A stretch of 64,000 nt of DNA, from positions 372,001 to 436,000 of the forward strand of contig NC_035790.1 of the NCBI RefSeq assembly GCF_001653235.2, in the 5' to 3' direction. The number at the start of each line of letters is the position of its first letter. Positions within the stretch are counted from its first letter, which is position 1. The notes beneath the pieces are model-generated. The model ran no database searches and had not been told where the DNA came from. It saw only the letters and a program-made list of their open reading frames with translations. The stretch is from Pochonia chlamydosporia 170 (taxonomy: Eukaryota; Ascomycota; Sordariomycetes; Hypocreales; Clavicipitaceae). Positions 44,801-59,800 of this stretch are shown in pieces. The position numbers were made by a program, and so were the translations under genes.

Positions 44801-47800
44801 ATCTGTACTGTTTCTCCGTCAACGAATATAATTCTAGTTCGAAGTGCTGCACAGTGAGAAACAGTCTGTTCCCAGGCGTGCCTGAAACGCCTGGGATCAG
44901 TTTGATCAGATAACTTGTACGCCATCTTTGCTACATATGATCCTGGCTGCTTGATGGAGAGCGCCATTAGGCCTTCCTGGAGAGGTGTACAAGGATACAC
45001 GTCCTCAATATCTTGCTCTCCAGTTAGGTTGCATTGCTCCACCGCTGTAGCTACAACTTCGCCCATGATTTGGCTCGGAACAAGGCTGAAAGGTGCCACA
45101 TCAAATGATGTTTGTTCAATGGCGGTAATGTTGGCAGCCAATTGCGAGAGGCGCGAGTCCTTGAAAATTGACGTGATGGTCAGTTCCATGCCATTTTGGC
45201 GTGCTAGTGAAACAAGTTGAATTGCCGAGATCGAGTCGCCGCCAATTTTCAAGAAGCTGTCATTCTTGCCCACTTCCTCAGACCTTATTTTGAGTACCGT
45301 TGCCCACAGATTTCTTAACCTGAACTCCGTGGCAGTTGTTGGTTGTGTCTTATCCCTCCCAGAAAGCGAAAACATTTCCAACTGGTCTGGGGAGAGTTTT
45401 TCTACTATTTCCTGGAAGGCCTTTCTGTTGATCTTCATCGAAGACATTGTTGGCATTTGAGTTAGCGGAAGGAAGAGACTGGGAACCATGTACGCAGGCA
45501 GAGTTGCTCTCAGGTTTTCTGTGACCTCCGCAATGGCTACAGTCAACTCTTCATCCAAAGGCAACAGAAAATTGCTACCGCCAGTCACCTCCAAATTTTG
45601 TTTTGCTCGTATGCCATTTTCACTGTTGAAACTGAAAAAGGCGGCAAGGACATCTTGGGATTGACAAGAAACCAAGTCTACAGCGACCTGGTCCACTCCT
45701 CTGAACGCTGTCTTGATGTGATACTCGATTTCCCCGAGTTCCAACCGTTGGCCACGTAGCTTGACTTGAGTGTCCTTACGGCCGACGTATTCAATTGTGC
45801 CGTCAGGATTATACTTGACGAGGTCACCGGTTTTATAGAACTTGAATTGCTCGTTGGTATTCTCAGGCGCATACCAATCAACATGATCAACGAAAGAGCG
45901 AGCAGTTTTCTCGTCGTCATTGAGATACCCGCGTGCTAGCGTTGGACCTTGTACCAGAAGCTCACCAATACAACCGATGGGTGCTAACTTGTTATGATCA
46001 TTGGGGTCGACAATCCAACACGTTGCATTCTGGGAACGTCCGATATTCGTTGCCGATTGGTCGATGGAGCTGAAGACCATCGATGCGCAGTCAATGCAAA
46101 CTTCAGTTGGGCCGTAGGAATTGATCACAGTGACTTTGCCAAACCACTGCTGTAAGCTATCCCTAGTAAGGGCCTCGCCGCCCAAAATGAGCGTCTTAAG
46201 GGTAGGAACTTCATCTGGCTTGAGTGTATTGGCAAATGATGGCGTCAAAATGGCGACATTTACGTTGGCGCTCGTCATGAACTCTGCTGTTCTTTGTAGT
46301 CGGTCTTCATCTGAAGGAATACAGACAGTGCCTCCATATACAAGGGTTGACAAAATCTCCTCTAGACAGCTATCAAACGTAAAGCTGGAGAATTGCAGGA
46401 CCCTTGAATCGCTGCATATCCCATACGCCCGTTCATGACTCATGAGGCTCGAGCATAATGCAGCTTGTTCAACTACAATGCCCTTCGGAGTTCCTGTGGA
46501 ACCTGAGGTAAAAATAACGTACGCAGCAAGGCTGGGTTCGCACGGAATGAGTGGCAACGACGTTGCCGTCTTCAGTTGTTGCTCTGTAATGAAGGTCTCT
46601 GAAAGGACAACGACCTGTTCAGCCATGCTGGCACAGACGGAAGCCATTTTTGGCGACGCAATGGCAATGATAGCACCAACCGCTTTGGCTATCTCCTTGC
46701 GGCGGTTGAGTGGCTGTAAGGGGTCTATAGGTACGAAAGCGCCTCCTGCCTTCATGATGGCGAGCATTGCCACAACCGCCCATTTAGACTTTTCAAGGCA
46801 TATAGGGACCATCACCTCTGGACCAACACCAAGATCTCGTAGGTGGTAACCGAGACATGTTGAAAATTCATCCAACTCGGCGTAGGTGAGGTTGCCATCC
46901 CATGCGTAAACAGCCTGCTTGTCCAGGTCATGTTGTGCGCGGTCATGGATAAGGTCATGAACACATGCCTGATAGAGTTGGGGAACCCGCTCAGTATTCC
47001 ATCGCATAATCTCATTGACATCTTTAGGCCCACAAAGGCTGATGTCTGAAATGGGAGTGTCCGGTCGTGTGATTAACTGACTGACAATATGTTCAAACTG
47101 ATTGCAAATTCTCTGCATCTGGTTGGATGTAATGATTCGCATGTCGTACGATGCTTGAACCGTGATGCTGCCTTGGGAGCCCATAATACATTGAAATACG
47201 AGAGGATATACATCGTAGTCAGAGGTCATAGCTTCATTCACAGATGTGAAATGCAATTCATTGCCGTCGCCACTAGAGTCTGCCAGAGCTGGTTGGACGA
47301 GGAATTGGTTTTGGAAATCACAGGCAGTACGGGCCCCAGTTCCCAACTTCGAGATATTCTGCAAGCCAGTACTTTCAAATGGGATCATACCATTGGCTTG
47401 TTGTTGAATCATATTGAGAAATTGCACAACCGTATCTGTGCTTGTTATGCGAACCCGAATCGGAACAGTCGCAATTGTTGGTCCAAGGATGCTCTGAATA
47501 TTGTGGATGGCGGCTGTACGACCCGATACAGTGCTCCCGAACACTACATCGGTACTATCCACGTATCTTGCTACGAGAAGTGCCCATGCGGCCCTGAGAA
47601 GATTCGGAGTGGTGATCCCGGTCCCCCGATGCCAAGGAAGGTCGAGGACCTGTGTCAAGGACCGCTCTTCACGAACACCAGATAGCACCGCCGGGGCAGC
47701 GGGGAAGTGCGCACAAGAACTTCCTTCCAGCTGTGCGAGCCAGTATGCTTTAGTTGCAGATTCGTCGGTTTCTTGGATGTATTTGACGTAGTGGGAAAAG

Positions 47801-50800
47801 GGCAAGGGTCGGGAAACGATCGCATTGTTGGCGTAGAAATTGTGCAAGATCTGTACCATGTTGTTTAAAGCAAACCCGTCGTATATGGAGTGGTGAATAT
47901 CCCAGATCAAGTGCGTTCCAGATTTGCCATAAAACAAGGTATATTGCGAGAGAGGAGTGCCGAGACCAACTTGGGCAACTGGAAGATCAAGGATGCTGTC
48001 AAGTGATCTGACTTCCGAGAGTTGTGATGATACGTCGTTGCCAATGATGACTTGCAGAAGTCCTTCAGATGATTGAATAATGCGAGTTCGTAAATTCCAA
48101 CATATTCCAACAGTAGCGGCAAGGGCAGATTTGAACCGAGATACATCGCAACCTTTCGGAAGTAGCGCAGTAAACCGTGCCACGTACGAGCCGGGTTGCT
48201 TGAGTGCTAGCGCCATAAGGCCCTCTTGGAGAGGAGTACATGGATATATGTCTTCAATGAAAGCTTCGTTATCCAGGCCACATTGCTGTCGTGCTTCGTT
48301 GAGAAGACTGGCTTGATGACCTGCGGGAAGTAGGCTAAAGGGCGGGATAGCCACTGCTGTTTGGGTGCCAGTTTGGCTTGCAGCAGCAGCTACCTGCGAA
48401 AGTCGAGCATCTTTAAATATTGACGACACAGAGAGGCTAATTCCGTCTTGGCGTGCGAGTGTCACCAGTTTGATAGCGGTGATCGAGTCTCCGCCCAGCC
48501 TCAGGAAGCTGTCGTCTAGCCCAATAGTCTCAATAGGGATGCGTAGTATTGATGCCCAGAGAGCTTGCATTTTGACTTCCATAACTGTGCTAGGCGACCT
48601 TTTCTCTGAGTTGACCATTGAATAGATTGCGAGATCTTCCTTGCTTAGTTTACTTGTGGCTTGCTGCAGTCTCCTTCTATCCAGCTTGGTCGATGTAATA
48701 ACAGGCAAGTAACGACAGGGAATAAAGATTGCTGGGACCATGTATCGGGGAAGGGTCACGCTAAGCTTCCCAATGAGACTAGTGATTTTTGGTTCAATCT
48801 CCTCTGACAGCGGTAAGAAGATATCACAATCAATGTCCTTCGTCCCGCTGTTCGCACCAGGCGCCGAGTCAAAGACCAGGTATGTGACAAGACTGGTGCC
48901 AACTTCGGTTCTGTGAACGTCAACAGCAACCTGCTTCGCACTTGTCAAAGAGTTCCGGATAGCGTGTTCCACTTCTCCAAGCTCTACCCGCAAACCTCGA
49001 ATTTTAGTCTGTGTGTCTTTGCGGCTCACAAACCTAATACTTCCGTCAGAATTATAGGCCGCTAGATCACCAGACTTGTAAAATCGTCCCCAGTTGGCAT
49101 CATCTTGTCGCGGCGCCCATGCAGGTAATGTGTCGATAAGCAACTGTTCTGTTGTTCTTGGGTCTGCAAGGTATTCCCGTAGCAATGTTGGTCCTTGGAT
49201 AATAACCTCACCTACACAGCCAACTGGGGCCAATTGGGTTGGATCGTCAGGACTCACAATCCAACAGAAAGAACCAACCGGTCGTCCAATGGTAAGAGGC
49301 GATTCGGTAGTTGAGGACTTCCACTCATGTAGAGTACTGAACACACAGGTTTCTGCTGGACCCCATCCATTGATCAGCCGAACCTTACCAAACCACATGT
49401 CGAGGATATCTTGTGTAACTGGCTCGCCTGCCAGCAATAGAAGCTCTAGGCTACGTACGTCCTCGGGCCGTAGCGTACGAAGAAAAGCCGGTGTCAGAAA
49501 AGCCCAGTTGATATCCTGAGACCTAATAAAGTCTACCAAGTTGCTGACCCTGGTGTCTTCGGATGGTACACACAGGCAAGCACCTGAAATTAGCGGAGCA
49601 ATGATCTCGCCGATGCAAAGATCAAATATGTACGAGGCAAATTGGAGCATTCGCACATTAGTGGTCATGCCTAGTCGCTTAGCAATAGCAATTTGGCTTG
49701 TACACACTGATCGATGCTGCATAACTAGACCTTTTGGCGTTCCCGTGCTCCCAGAAGTAAACAAAACGTACGCAGCAGCTCGAGGAGACACCTTTCCGAT
49801 TAGTGTAGATGGTGGTTCCCGCAACGCCTCATCAAGAGCTTTCGTGACCTCCACGACCGTTAATCCAAGGTTACGGCACATTTCAGCGTTTAATTTTGAA
49901 GTCAACGCGAGCCGAGCGCCTGTTTGCTTGACTACAACCTCTTGACGTTTCACAGGGTGCGAGGGATCTAAGGGTACCCAAGCGCCACCTGCTTTGTTAA
50001 TCGCCAAAATTGCCGTAAAGAACCACACTGACTTCTCGAAACATACGTGGACTAGCTCTTCTTCTATGAGACCTTGTACTCTGATGAGATGATCTGCTAG
50101 TCTTGTAGCTGCACTGTCCAACTGTGAATAGGTGAGTTGACCATCCCAGGCGCTGATAGCAAGAGCGTTGGGCTGCAGCAGAGCCTGTCGCTGGACCAAT
50201 TCATGGACACATGCATCAATAACGTCCGGTATGACAGTGTTTGATGCCATTGCTTGCTGCAAGTCCCACGGCCCTGCTAATGATATGTCCCGAAGAAGTG
50301 TAGTGTCCCTGGTAAGGAGCTGCAGGGCAACTTGGCGAAATTGGTTGGATAATGCCTCGACTTGGTTTGCACTTAGCACTCGCGAGTCGTACAAAATATC
50401 AAGATGAACTTGCGTGTCGTCTATCATGCCCTGTACCACAAGCGGATAGTTGAAATATCCCTCCAAGACGTCGTCCTCTTCCCCATTCTGGTCTTTCTCG
50501 ACCGACATCATAAGCGAATCTGAAGACGATACTGACTCGATGAGTCGACCCGGTTGGATAACTAAGAGACTTGAAAAGTCACAAGCCTCTCGTGCTTCAT
50601 CACCAAGTTTTGCAATATTTTGCAATCCACATTGCTCATGGGCTATCATTTCTGAAGCTTGATCCTGGATGGCCTGCAAGAATGCGCTGGCAGATTGGTT
50701 GGGATCCATACGCACTCTCACAGGGACAGTGGCAACAACAGGGCCAGTCATGCCATCAAGACCCGAAATAGCAGCATGACGCCCAGAGATGGTAGTTCCA

Positions 50801-53800
50801 AAGCAGACGTCACTTGTTTCGCTGTAACGACCAAGGACGACCGCCCACGTTGCGCGCAGGACCGTCGCGTTTGTGATGGAAGAGGGTTTGGTACTCGCAG
50901 GGAGAGGGATGGCGCTCGTCATTCTTCGGCTTACTTGAGCAATCGAGCTGTCGGTGTCATCATGTTTGACGTTAGGTGGAGGGAAGGACGCTCGCTTAGT
51001 ATCTCGAAGCTGGTCCGCCCAGTATTCCTGGCTTCGGGACTGATCCATGTCCACGATATGTTTAATGAATCGGTTATAGGGCTGAAGAGTAGGCGCAGGC
51101 GTACATTCGTAATTGTGTTTCAATTGTTGTCGCACAAGACCAATACACCAGCCATCAAAGACAGCATGGTGCATAGTCCAAATAAAGCAGTGATGGCCAT
51201 CTAGACCCTTAGCAATGGTGTAGCGACAAAGGCGCGATCCATAAGTCATGATGTGACCATCCGCGAATTTTTTTGCCTCTGCCAAAGTTGTACCAGCTTC
51301 AAAGTCCCACTCCAAATCATCTTTAATAACGGTTTGCATAGCAACTCCATTGATAAGAACAATCCTGGTGCGTAAGTTGACACAAGACAGCACCGTCTGG
51401 AGCCAAGCTTGCCGAAAGCGACTCAAGTCAACGTCACTGGGTAGCTTGTATATGTATTTCGCGGTATACGACCCGGGTTGAGTAACGCTGAGAGCCATCA
51501 AGCCTTCTTGTAATGAAGAACAGGGATAGGCATCTTCTATGGATTGCGTGGAGGTCAGACCACACTGATCCAGGATCTGCTCCTTGATGTTGTCCACTTG
51601 ATCAGCAGGGAGCAAACCAAACGGATCTACGCTGGGGGCGATATATCCATTAATTACTTCAGCACTGATTGCCATTTGAGAAAGAGAAGAGTCCTTGAAG
51701 ATAGAGTCAACAGTGAGGCCAAGTTCATGTCGACGGGCAAGTGAAACAAGCTGGACAACGCTAATTGAATCACCCCCTAATTGTAAGAAGCTGTCGTGTT
51801 TGCCAATAGTGCTAGCATCAATCTTCAAAATTGTTGCCCAAAGATCTCGTAACCGAAATTCCATGGGAGTGGTGGGTTGAAGGAAGTTCTTGATGCCTAG
51901 TGAGTGTGCAAGAGTCTGTTCCGAGGTAAGATTGTCTGCGATGGAACGGAGTTTCAATCTGTCAATCTTCATTGAAGTGGAAAACAGCATTTTTCGCAAT
52001 GGCAGAAACAGAGTCGGCACCATGTATAATGGTAGCTCTTTCTGAAGCGTAGCCACAAGCTCAGAGAACTTACAATGCATTTCAGGGTCCATCGGAAGGA
52101 TAGGTTCAGCGATGCCCTCAGTGTGAGGCATGTTGGCAAATGTGATGAAAGCAGCCAATTTGTCCTTTGAGCCCTTATGAACGACGTCAACAATGACATG
52201 TTCCGTTGATGCTAGAGCTGCTTTAATTTTGTGCTCGACTTCTCCAAGTTCTAACCGTTGTCCACGTAGCTTAGCCTGAGTATCCTTTCGACCCATGTAT
52301 TGGATGGTGCCGTCGCGGTTATACCTGACTAAATCGCCAGTCTTGTAGAATCGTTGCGTTTTGGCATCATCCGCTGCAGGCAACCAATCCACGCTGCTTA
52401 AGAATGTCGCCTTCGTTTTCCCAACATCCTTGAAATACCCTTGAGCAAGCGCGAAACCCTGCATAACCAGTTCACCAATGCAGCCAATTGGTGCAAGCCG
52501 GTTGTGATTTTCTGGTTCAACGATCCAACATGTACTATTGAAACCTTTCCCAATGTTGTGTGGAGAGTCATCACGACTCTTGTACTCATACAGCGTTGAG
52601 TAGATACAAGTCTCCGTTGGTCCATACCCATTGATTAGCAAGGCAGAATCACACCAATTGCGCAAGTTGTCTTGTGTTGGGGCTTCGCCGCCGAGGATGA
52701 TTGTCTTAACTCCAGGCACATCTTCTGGACGCAATGTACTCGCGAACGAAGGAGTTAACAGTGCCGTGTTCACATTGGACTTGTTGATGTAGCCTGCTAA
52801 ATCCTCGAGACGTTCCGCATCAGTTGGTATGCAAACGGTACCTCCAAATACAAGTGGCGCGAAAATCTCAGAGATCGCCATGTCAAACACAAAATTTGAG
52901 AATTGCAACACGCGAGACGCTTCCCCCAATTTAAATATGCTGCCATGGGCCCTCAAGCTAGAGCAAACAGCACCATGTTCCACAACGATTCCCTTGGGCG
53001 TGCCCGTTGTGCCCGAGGTGAAGAGAATGTAAGCAATGTCGGTGGAAGAAGGCGCGTGATACGAAGCTCCCATGTTCAAAGACGTTGGAAGCTCTTTCAC
53101 AAGATCATCTGAAACCACAACCACGTCCCGAACTATACCGTTGCATAAATGTGATGTTGATGGCGATGCAATGATCAATTTGGCCTCTAGTTGTTGGATC
53201 AGGGTCTGTCGCCTCGTGACGGGATGGGCAGGGTCTAGTGGCACAAATGCACCACCAGCTTTCATGATAGCAATGATGGCTATAATTGACCATTTGGATT
53301 TTCCAAGACAGAATGGGACGTACACTCCCGGGCGAATACCGCGGTCGCAAAGGTAGATAGCAAGACGGGTTGATAGCTCGTCCAGCTCAGAGTAGGTGAC
53401 ATTGCCATCATGAGCACAAATTGCCTGCTTTAGGGGAGAAATGACAGCCATCTCGGAAATTAACTCGTGTAAGCAGTCAGTAGAAGGTTTCTCGATGACC
53501 TCATTATTCCACCTGTGTGCTTGCTGTAGATCCCAAGGTCCAGCCAGTGCTATTTGGGCCAACGGCTTCGTCCTCTGTGTGAACAGCTGACGGACAACGT
53601 TGCTGAATTGATTGCACAAAGCCGTCATTTGCAACTCGCTGAGAACTTCCGAGCTATACACCGCGTGGAACTCAATGTGATCGTCATGTACCTGTCCTTG
53701 AGCCACTAGCGGGTAATTAAAGTACCCCTCAAGTGAGCTATCGAACGAGTCCTCTTCTTTATTCGTCTTAGGTATAAGTAGCGATTGACCCCTACCAGGC

Positions 53801-56800
53801 ATTTGCAACATCTTTGCTGGTTGCACAACAAGAAGACTAGAAAATTCACAAGCATTCTGAGCGTCTGGGCCAAATTTGGCTATATTCTGCAGCCCAAATT
53901 GCTCATATGCCACCATATTAGATGCCTGTGTCTGGATTTCCTCGAGAAATTCTTCTGTACTGACGTCCTGCTGGAGTCTTACTCTCACAGGGACAGTCGC
54001 AACAAGCGGGCCGGATATATTTTCGAGACCAAATACTGGCGCATGCCGGCCAGACACAGTTGTTGCAAAACATACATCATCTGTATTGCAGTATCGGGCC
54101 AATACAATTGCCCAGGCCGCGCGAATAATAGTAGCTTTCGTTATAGAAGAGGCTCTTGCAGATTCTGGGCAGGCGATGCGGTGCATGATTGACTTGTCCA
54201 CTTTGTGACTCTTCGTTGACGCTGTTGTTGACCCCAATACGGCATTTTGGTGCGGGAAGGCTGTTTTCTGAGCTCCATCAAGTTGCTCAGACCAGTAATT
54301 TTTGGCAAGGCTCATGTCCTGTTCCCCGATGTACTTGATAAACTGAGCATAGGGCTGATGAGCTGGAATGTCGGTACCGTAGTAGATGCCAATCAAGGTT
54401 TGCATGATGAGATCTAATGCCCAACCGTCAAATATCGAGTGATGCAAAGTCAGTGTAAAGTAGCTTTGGTTGTCGTTGACGCGTTCCAAGCTGTATCTGC
54501 AAAGTCGAGACCCATAGATCATAGGTTCGACAACATGCGAAGCCGAGTCCCAGTGCACTTTGTCTTTCACAACGACTTGTATAGTGTAACCATCAACAAA
54601 GGCAATCCTTGTACGCAGATTTGCACAAGTAGAAATGGTCTGGCCCCAGGCTCTCATAAACCTGTCTATGTCAACCGTCTTAGATAGACTGTATGACAGC
54701 CGAGCGACATAGGATCCTGGCTGTTTTGCGGCAAGGGCCATGAGACCTTCCTGTAGGGGAGTACAGGGGTATGCGTCCTCGATTTCGTCTTGGCTTTGCA
54801 AATGACATTGCTGTTGAACCTGCTCAAGCAGGTCTTTTTCTCTACCAGCAGGAAGCAGGCTAAATGGTTGAACATCGAACGGTCTGCTTGTATCTATAGG
54901 TATCGCAGAAGCTGCAACAGACGACAGGCGAGCATCATTAAAGATAGATGTCACTGAGAGGTTAATCCCGTGAGAACGCGCAAGAGATACAAGCTGAATA
55001 GCAGCAATAGAGTCACCGCCAATTTGCAGGAAGCTATCATCCCGCCCAATTAGGTCGATTTGTATACCAAGAACAGTTGCCCAGAGCTGTTGCATTTGGG
55101 CTTCAGCGTCTGTTGCAGGAGGTCGTTTTGTTGGACTAGATAACGAGTAATTCATAAGCTGGTTCGATTGAAGTGTACTCGTGAGCTCTCTTAGTTTATT
55201 TCTGTCAAGTTTTGTAGAGGTGATAAACGGCATTTGCCGACAAGGAATAAACATGACAGGTATCATGTACCGTGGTAATTTGACACGTAAATGCCCCAAA
55301 AGCGCTGTCAATTCCTTTTCCAGGGGCTCTGTCATGGGCATGAAGAAGTCATCTGTGGCATACACAGTACTTCTAATAGGAGCCACCGATAACTCGGCCT
55401 CCTTTTCAAAGCAAAAGTACGCCACGAGATTCTTTGCCACTTCTGTCTCAAAGACGTCGACGACCACCTGCTCAACTCCTGGCAAAGCAGCGTGGATGCT
55501 TTGCTCAATTTCACTAAGTTCCACCCGAAGCCCTCGAATCTTGATTTGAGTATCTTTTCGGGAGACGAATTTGATGGTGCCATCGGGATTGTAGTGTGCT
55601 AAATCGCCTGACTTGTAGAACCTATTCCAATGTGTTGTGTCTCTCCAGGGGGCCCATTCTGGTAGTACATTCATGACTGACTCCTTGGTTTTCTTGGGAT
55701 CCATCAGATATTCCCGTAAGGTTGTTGGACTTTGGATGACAACTTCGCCCACACAACCTATCGGGGCTAGTTCTCGGGGTTTGTCTGGATTCACAATCCA
55801 GCAAAAGCCGCCGACTGGCCGTCCGACCGTGAGCGGAGATTGGTTGACAGACCACTGGTGCAGGCTACTGAAAACACAAGTCTCAGCAGGTCCCCAACCG
55901 TTCACCAGGCGAACCTTTCCTAGCCAAGTATCGAGGATGTCTTGTGTGACAGCTTCTCCGGCCAGGAGCAGGAGGCCTAGGCTGGGAACTGTCTCTGGGC
56001 GGAGCGTTCTAACAAACGCAGGAGTAAGAAAGGCCCAATTTATATCCATAGCTTGAATAAAACTAGGCAGGCTGTTTAAACGGGTGTCTTCTGATGGAAC
56101 GCATAGACAAGCCCCAGATATTAAGGTCGCGAATATCTCGCCGATGCAAAGATCAAAAACGTAAGATGCAAATTGCAAAACGCGAATATCAGGTGTTAAT
56201 CCTAGCCTCTTTGCGATAGCGGTCTGGCTTGTGGAAAGTGAAATGTGTTCCATGACGAACCCCTTAGGAATTCCAGTGCTGCCTGAAGTAAAAAGCACGT
56301 ATGCTGCGTTCCTCGATGACAAGCCGTGAGCGACTGGCTTTTTTGGAGCGTTTTGAGACATATTTTGCATGAACGATTCTGTAACCTCAACCACATCCAT
56401 TCCTAGACTCTGGCAGAGCGACTTTTGGGATGATGAAGCCAAGGCAAGTCCGGCCCGTGTTTGTTGTAAAATAGACTGTTGTCGTTGCATCGGGTGTGTA
56501 GGATCGAGAGGAACCCAAGCGCCTCCAGCCTTGTTGATAGCCAGGATGGCAACAAAGAACCATGCGGACTTCTCAAAGCAGACATGAATAAGATCTCCTG
56601 CTGCAACGTTATACCTATCTATCAGGTAGTTGGCCAGAGAATCAGAGGCCTTATCGAGCTCTGCATATGTAAGTGTCTTATCCCATGCGGCAATAGCAGT
56701 CGCATTTGGTCTAAGAATCGCCTGTTCCTGAATGAGGTCATGCACGCATTTGTCAATTATAGTAGGGGTTTCACCCTTCCACTCATTCGCCATTTGAAGA

Positions 56801-59800
56801 TCCCAAGGGCCTGCTATCGACAATTCGGCTAACGGTGTCTCCGGCTGCATTAGCAGCTGTTCAACAGCTTGACTCAAGTGATGAGAGAGTGCCTGAATTT
56901 GGGACTCGCTTAGGATGCGAGCGTCGTATACCGCGTGGAAGTCGGCATGGTCGTCATAAACAACGCCTTGAACAACAAGTGGATAGCTGAAATATCCATC
57001 TAATAGCTGGTGGGTCGAGACATCTGTTGAATCAACTGAACTGAAGATGGAGTCAGATCCTGTCACCGAATCGTGCAGCCTTCCAGGTTGGATGACGAGT
57101 AAACTAGAGAAGTTACACAGCTCTTGAATGTCAGAACTAAGCTTTGATATTCTCTGTAATCCAAACTGCTCATGAGGAACCATGTCGGACGCCTGCCTTT
57201 GAACATCTTCTAAGAATTGTGCAGCTGATCGCTGACGTTGATTGAGGCGAACTCGCACTGGCATTGTCGCAACTAAAGGGCCTGCAATACTTTCCAGCCC
57301 TGGGACGGCAGCCTGCCGACCTGATACCGTAGTCCCAAAGCAAACGTCATCCGTGTCGCAATAGCGTCCAAGGACGATAGCCCACGCTGCCCGTAGCACG
57401 TTGGCTTTGGTGACTGAAGACGACGGCGCGGAGTGGGGGAATGGAATGCGAGCTGTCATTGACTGTCCCTGGTATCCAAGAGCGGCTTGGGATTTGCTAA
57501 GGATCGTGCGAGGTGGAAACTCGGTCCTCTTAGCCTGATGAAGCTGGTCTAACCAATACTCCTTTTCAAGTGCTTCGTCTTGATCCATGGTATACTTGAT
57601 GAACAGGTGGTAGGGGTGAAACAGCGTTGCTTCGCTCTCATTATAAAAGGCCTGAAGTTGCCGGCGTATTAGAGTACCAGTCCAGCCATCAAAAACGGAG
57701 TGATGTATAGTCCAGAAAAAGTACTTATGCCCATTGGCATCCGCAGCTAGACTATATCGGCAGAGTCGTGATCCATAAGTCATCTTGAAAGATTTTGTTC
57801 TCTCCGAAACCACATCCAGTGGGTCAGAGTCCTCGCCGTCCCAGCCTAGGTCATCTTTCACTACTATTTGCGCAGAATATCCGTCCTTGAACACAATGTG
57901 GGTTCTCAAGATAGCAAAAAAGCGAACAGTCTGAATCCAGGCTTGTTTGAAACGGGCCACATCGATCGTCGGACCCAGTTTGTACACATATCTGGCTATA
58001 TATGAACCTGGTTGAGTCACACTAAGTGCCATCAATCCCTCTTGGAGAGCAGAGCAGGGGTAAGCATCTTCAATGGCTTGCTCGTTGTGTAAGCCACATT
58101 GCTCTCTAGCGATATAGAGTACATCGCGAGACAATTCCTCTGAGAGCAAGCTGAACGGCCGAATGTTTTTGACGGCATTTTCTCTCATAGGTGTAGCATT
58201 AGCCGCCACGCTGGAGAGGCGACCATCTTTCAAAACAGCTGGCACTGAGAGTTTGATCCCGCGTTGGCCAGCTAGTGACACAAGTTGGATCGCAGACAGC
58301 GAGTCACCGCCGATTTGTAGGAAGCTGTCGTCTCTTCCAATTGATGTGGCTGACTTGCTCAGAATAAGCGCCCAGAGTTCCTGGATAGTAGCTTCCATTG
58401 CAGTCCTAGGAGGCCGCTTCTCGGAATGAACCATCGAGTACTTAGCCATGTCCCCTTGGTCGATTGTAGCCGTTATTTGCCTGAGCCTGTTCCTGTCTAA
58501 CTTGGTTGATGTGATGAAAGGCATATAACGGCAAGGGATAAATATTGCTGGAATCATGTAATGAGGTAACATAACTTTAAGCTGTCCAATTAAGCCTGTG
58601 ATCTTGTCGTGGAGTTCTTCTGTCATTTCCATGAACATTTCATCGTCGCTATTGCGGTTTTCATTCTTGTTGGCAATTTTTGCATCTTGACTGAAGCATA
58701 AATATGATATGAGACACTCGGTGGTGCTTGTTCTGTAGACATCAACGGCAACTTGTTTGATATCTGGCACTGCTATCTGGATGCATTGTTCTGTCTCGCC
58801 GAGTTCGATCCGAAGACCTCGTATCTTGACTTGCTTGTCTTTGCGACCCACGAACTCGATAGTGCCATCTGGGTTGAAGAATCCGAGATCGCCTGACTTG
58901 TAAATATTGCTGGTTGACTCTTGATGCGGCATCCATGGAGGCAGCGCTGAGCTTAACGTCTTCTCAGTCATTTCCTTGTCAGACAGGTATTCTCGAAGTA
59001 AGGTAGGACCCTGAATTAGGATCTCGCCAACGCATCCGATCGGGGAGAGCTGGGTGTAGTCCTGGGAATCAGCTATCCAACAGAAGCTGCCTACCGGCCG
59101 TCCAATTGTTGCCCCCGACTCATCGACGGACTTCCATTCATGAATTGTGCTGAAAACACAGGTCTCTGCAGGTCCCCAACCGTTGTAAAGACGAAGTCGT
59201 CCACACCATGCCTTGATGATATCTTTTCCACAAGTCTCACCAGCTAGTACCAAGCAATTAAGGCTCGGCACGTCATTAGGCTCAAAGCCGCGAACAAAAG
59301 AGGGTGTGAGAAACGCAAAATTAATATCCTTCTCGCGGATGAAGTGCGTCAGGCTATTAAGACGAATATCGTCAGACGGGATACATATACACCCGCCGGA
59401 GATTAGTGTAGCGAAAATTTCACCAACGCAGAGGTCAAAGACATATGCGGCAAATTGTAACATTCGTGAATCTGGCGTTATGCATAATCGACTCGCAATA
59501 GCTGTCTGACTACTGCAGACTGCCCTGTGCTCCATGACCAGTCCTTTCGGCGTTCCAGTGCTTCCAGAGGTGAATAACACGTACGCCGCATTTCGAGGCG
59601 ACACATCAACAGCAGGAGAAATTTTAGACGCTCCGCCTGTGGACTCTCTCAGGCAGTTGTCCAAATCCGTGGAGACCTCAACGACTTCCAGATTGAGGTC
59701 GCGCATCAAATCGACGTTCGTGGTAGAGGCAAGGCATAATGTTGCGCTGGTCTGTTTCAAAATAGCTTCATGTCGCTGCTTTGGATGCGAAGGGTCTAAA

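Noticed and set aside
47089..47685. Long open frame on the plus strand inside the NRPS, and many shorter ones
   Set aside because: These mirror the NRPS coding frame, have no domain pattern and lie opposite conserved C and A motifs.
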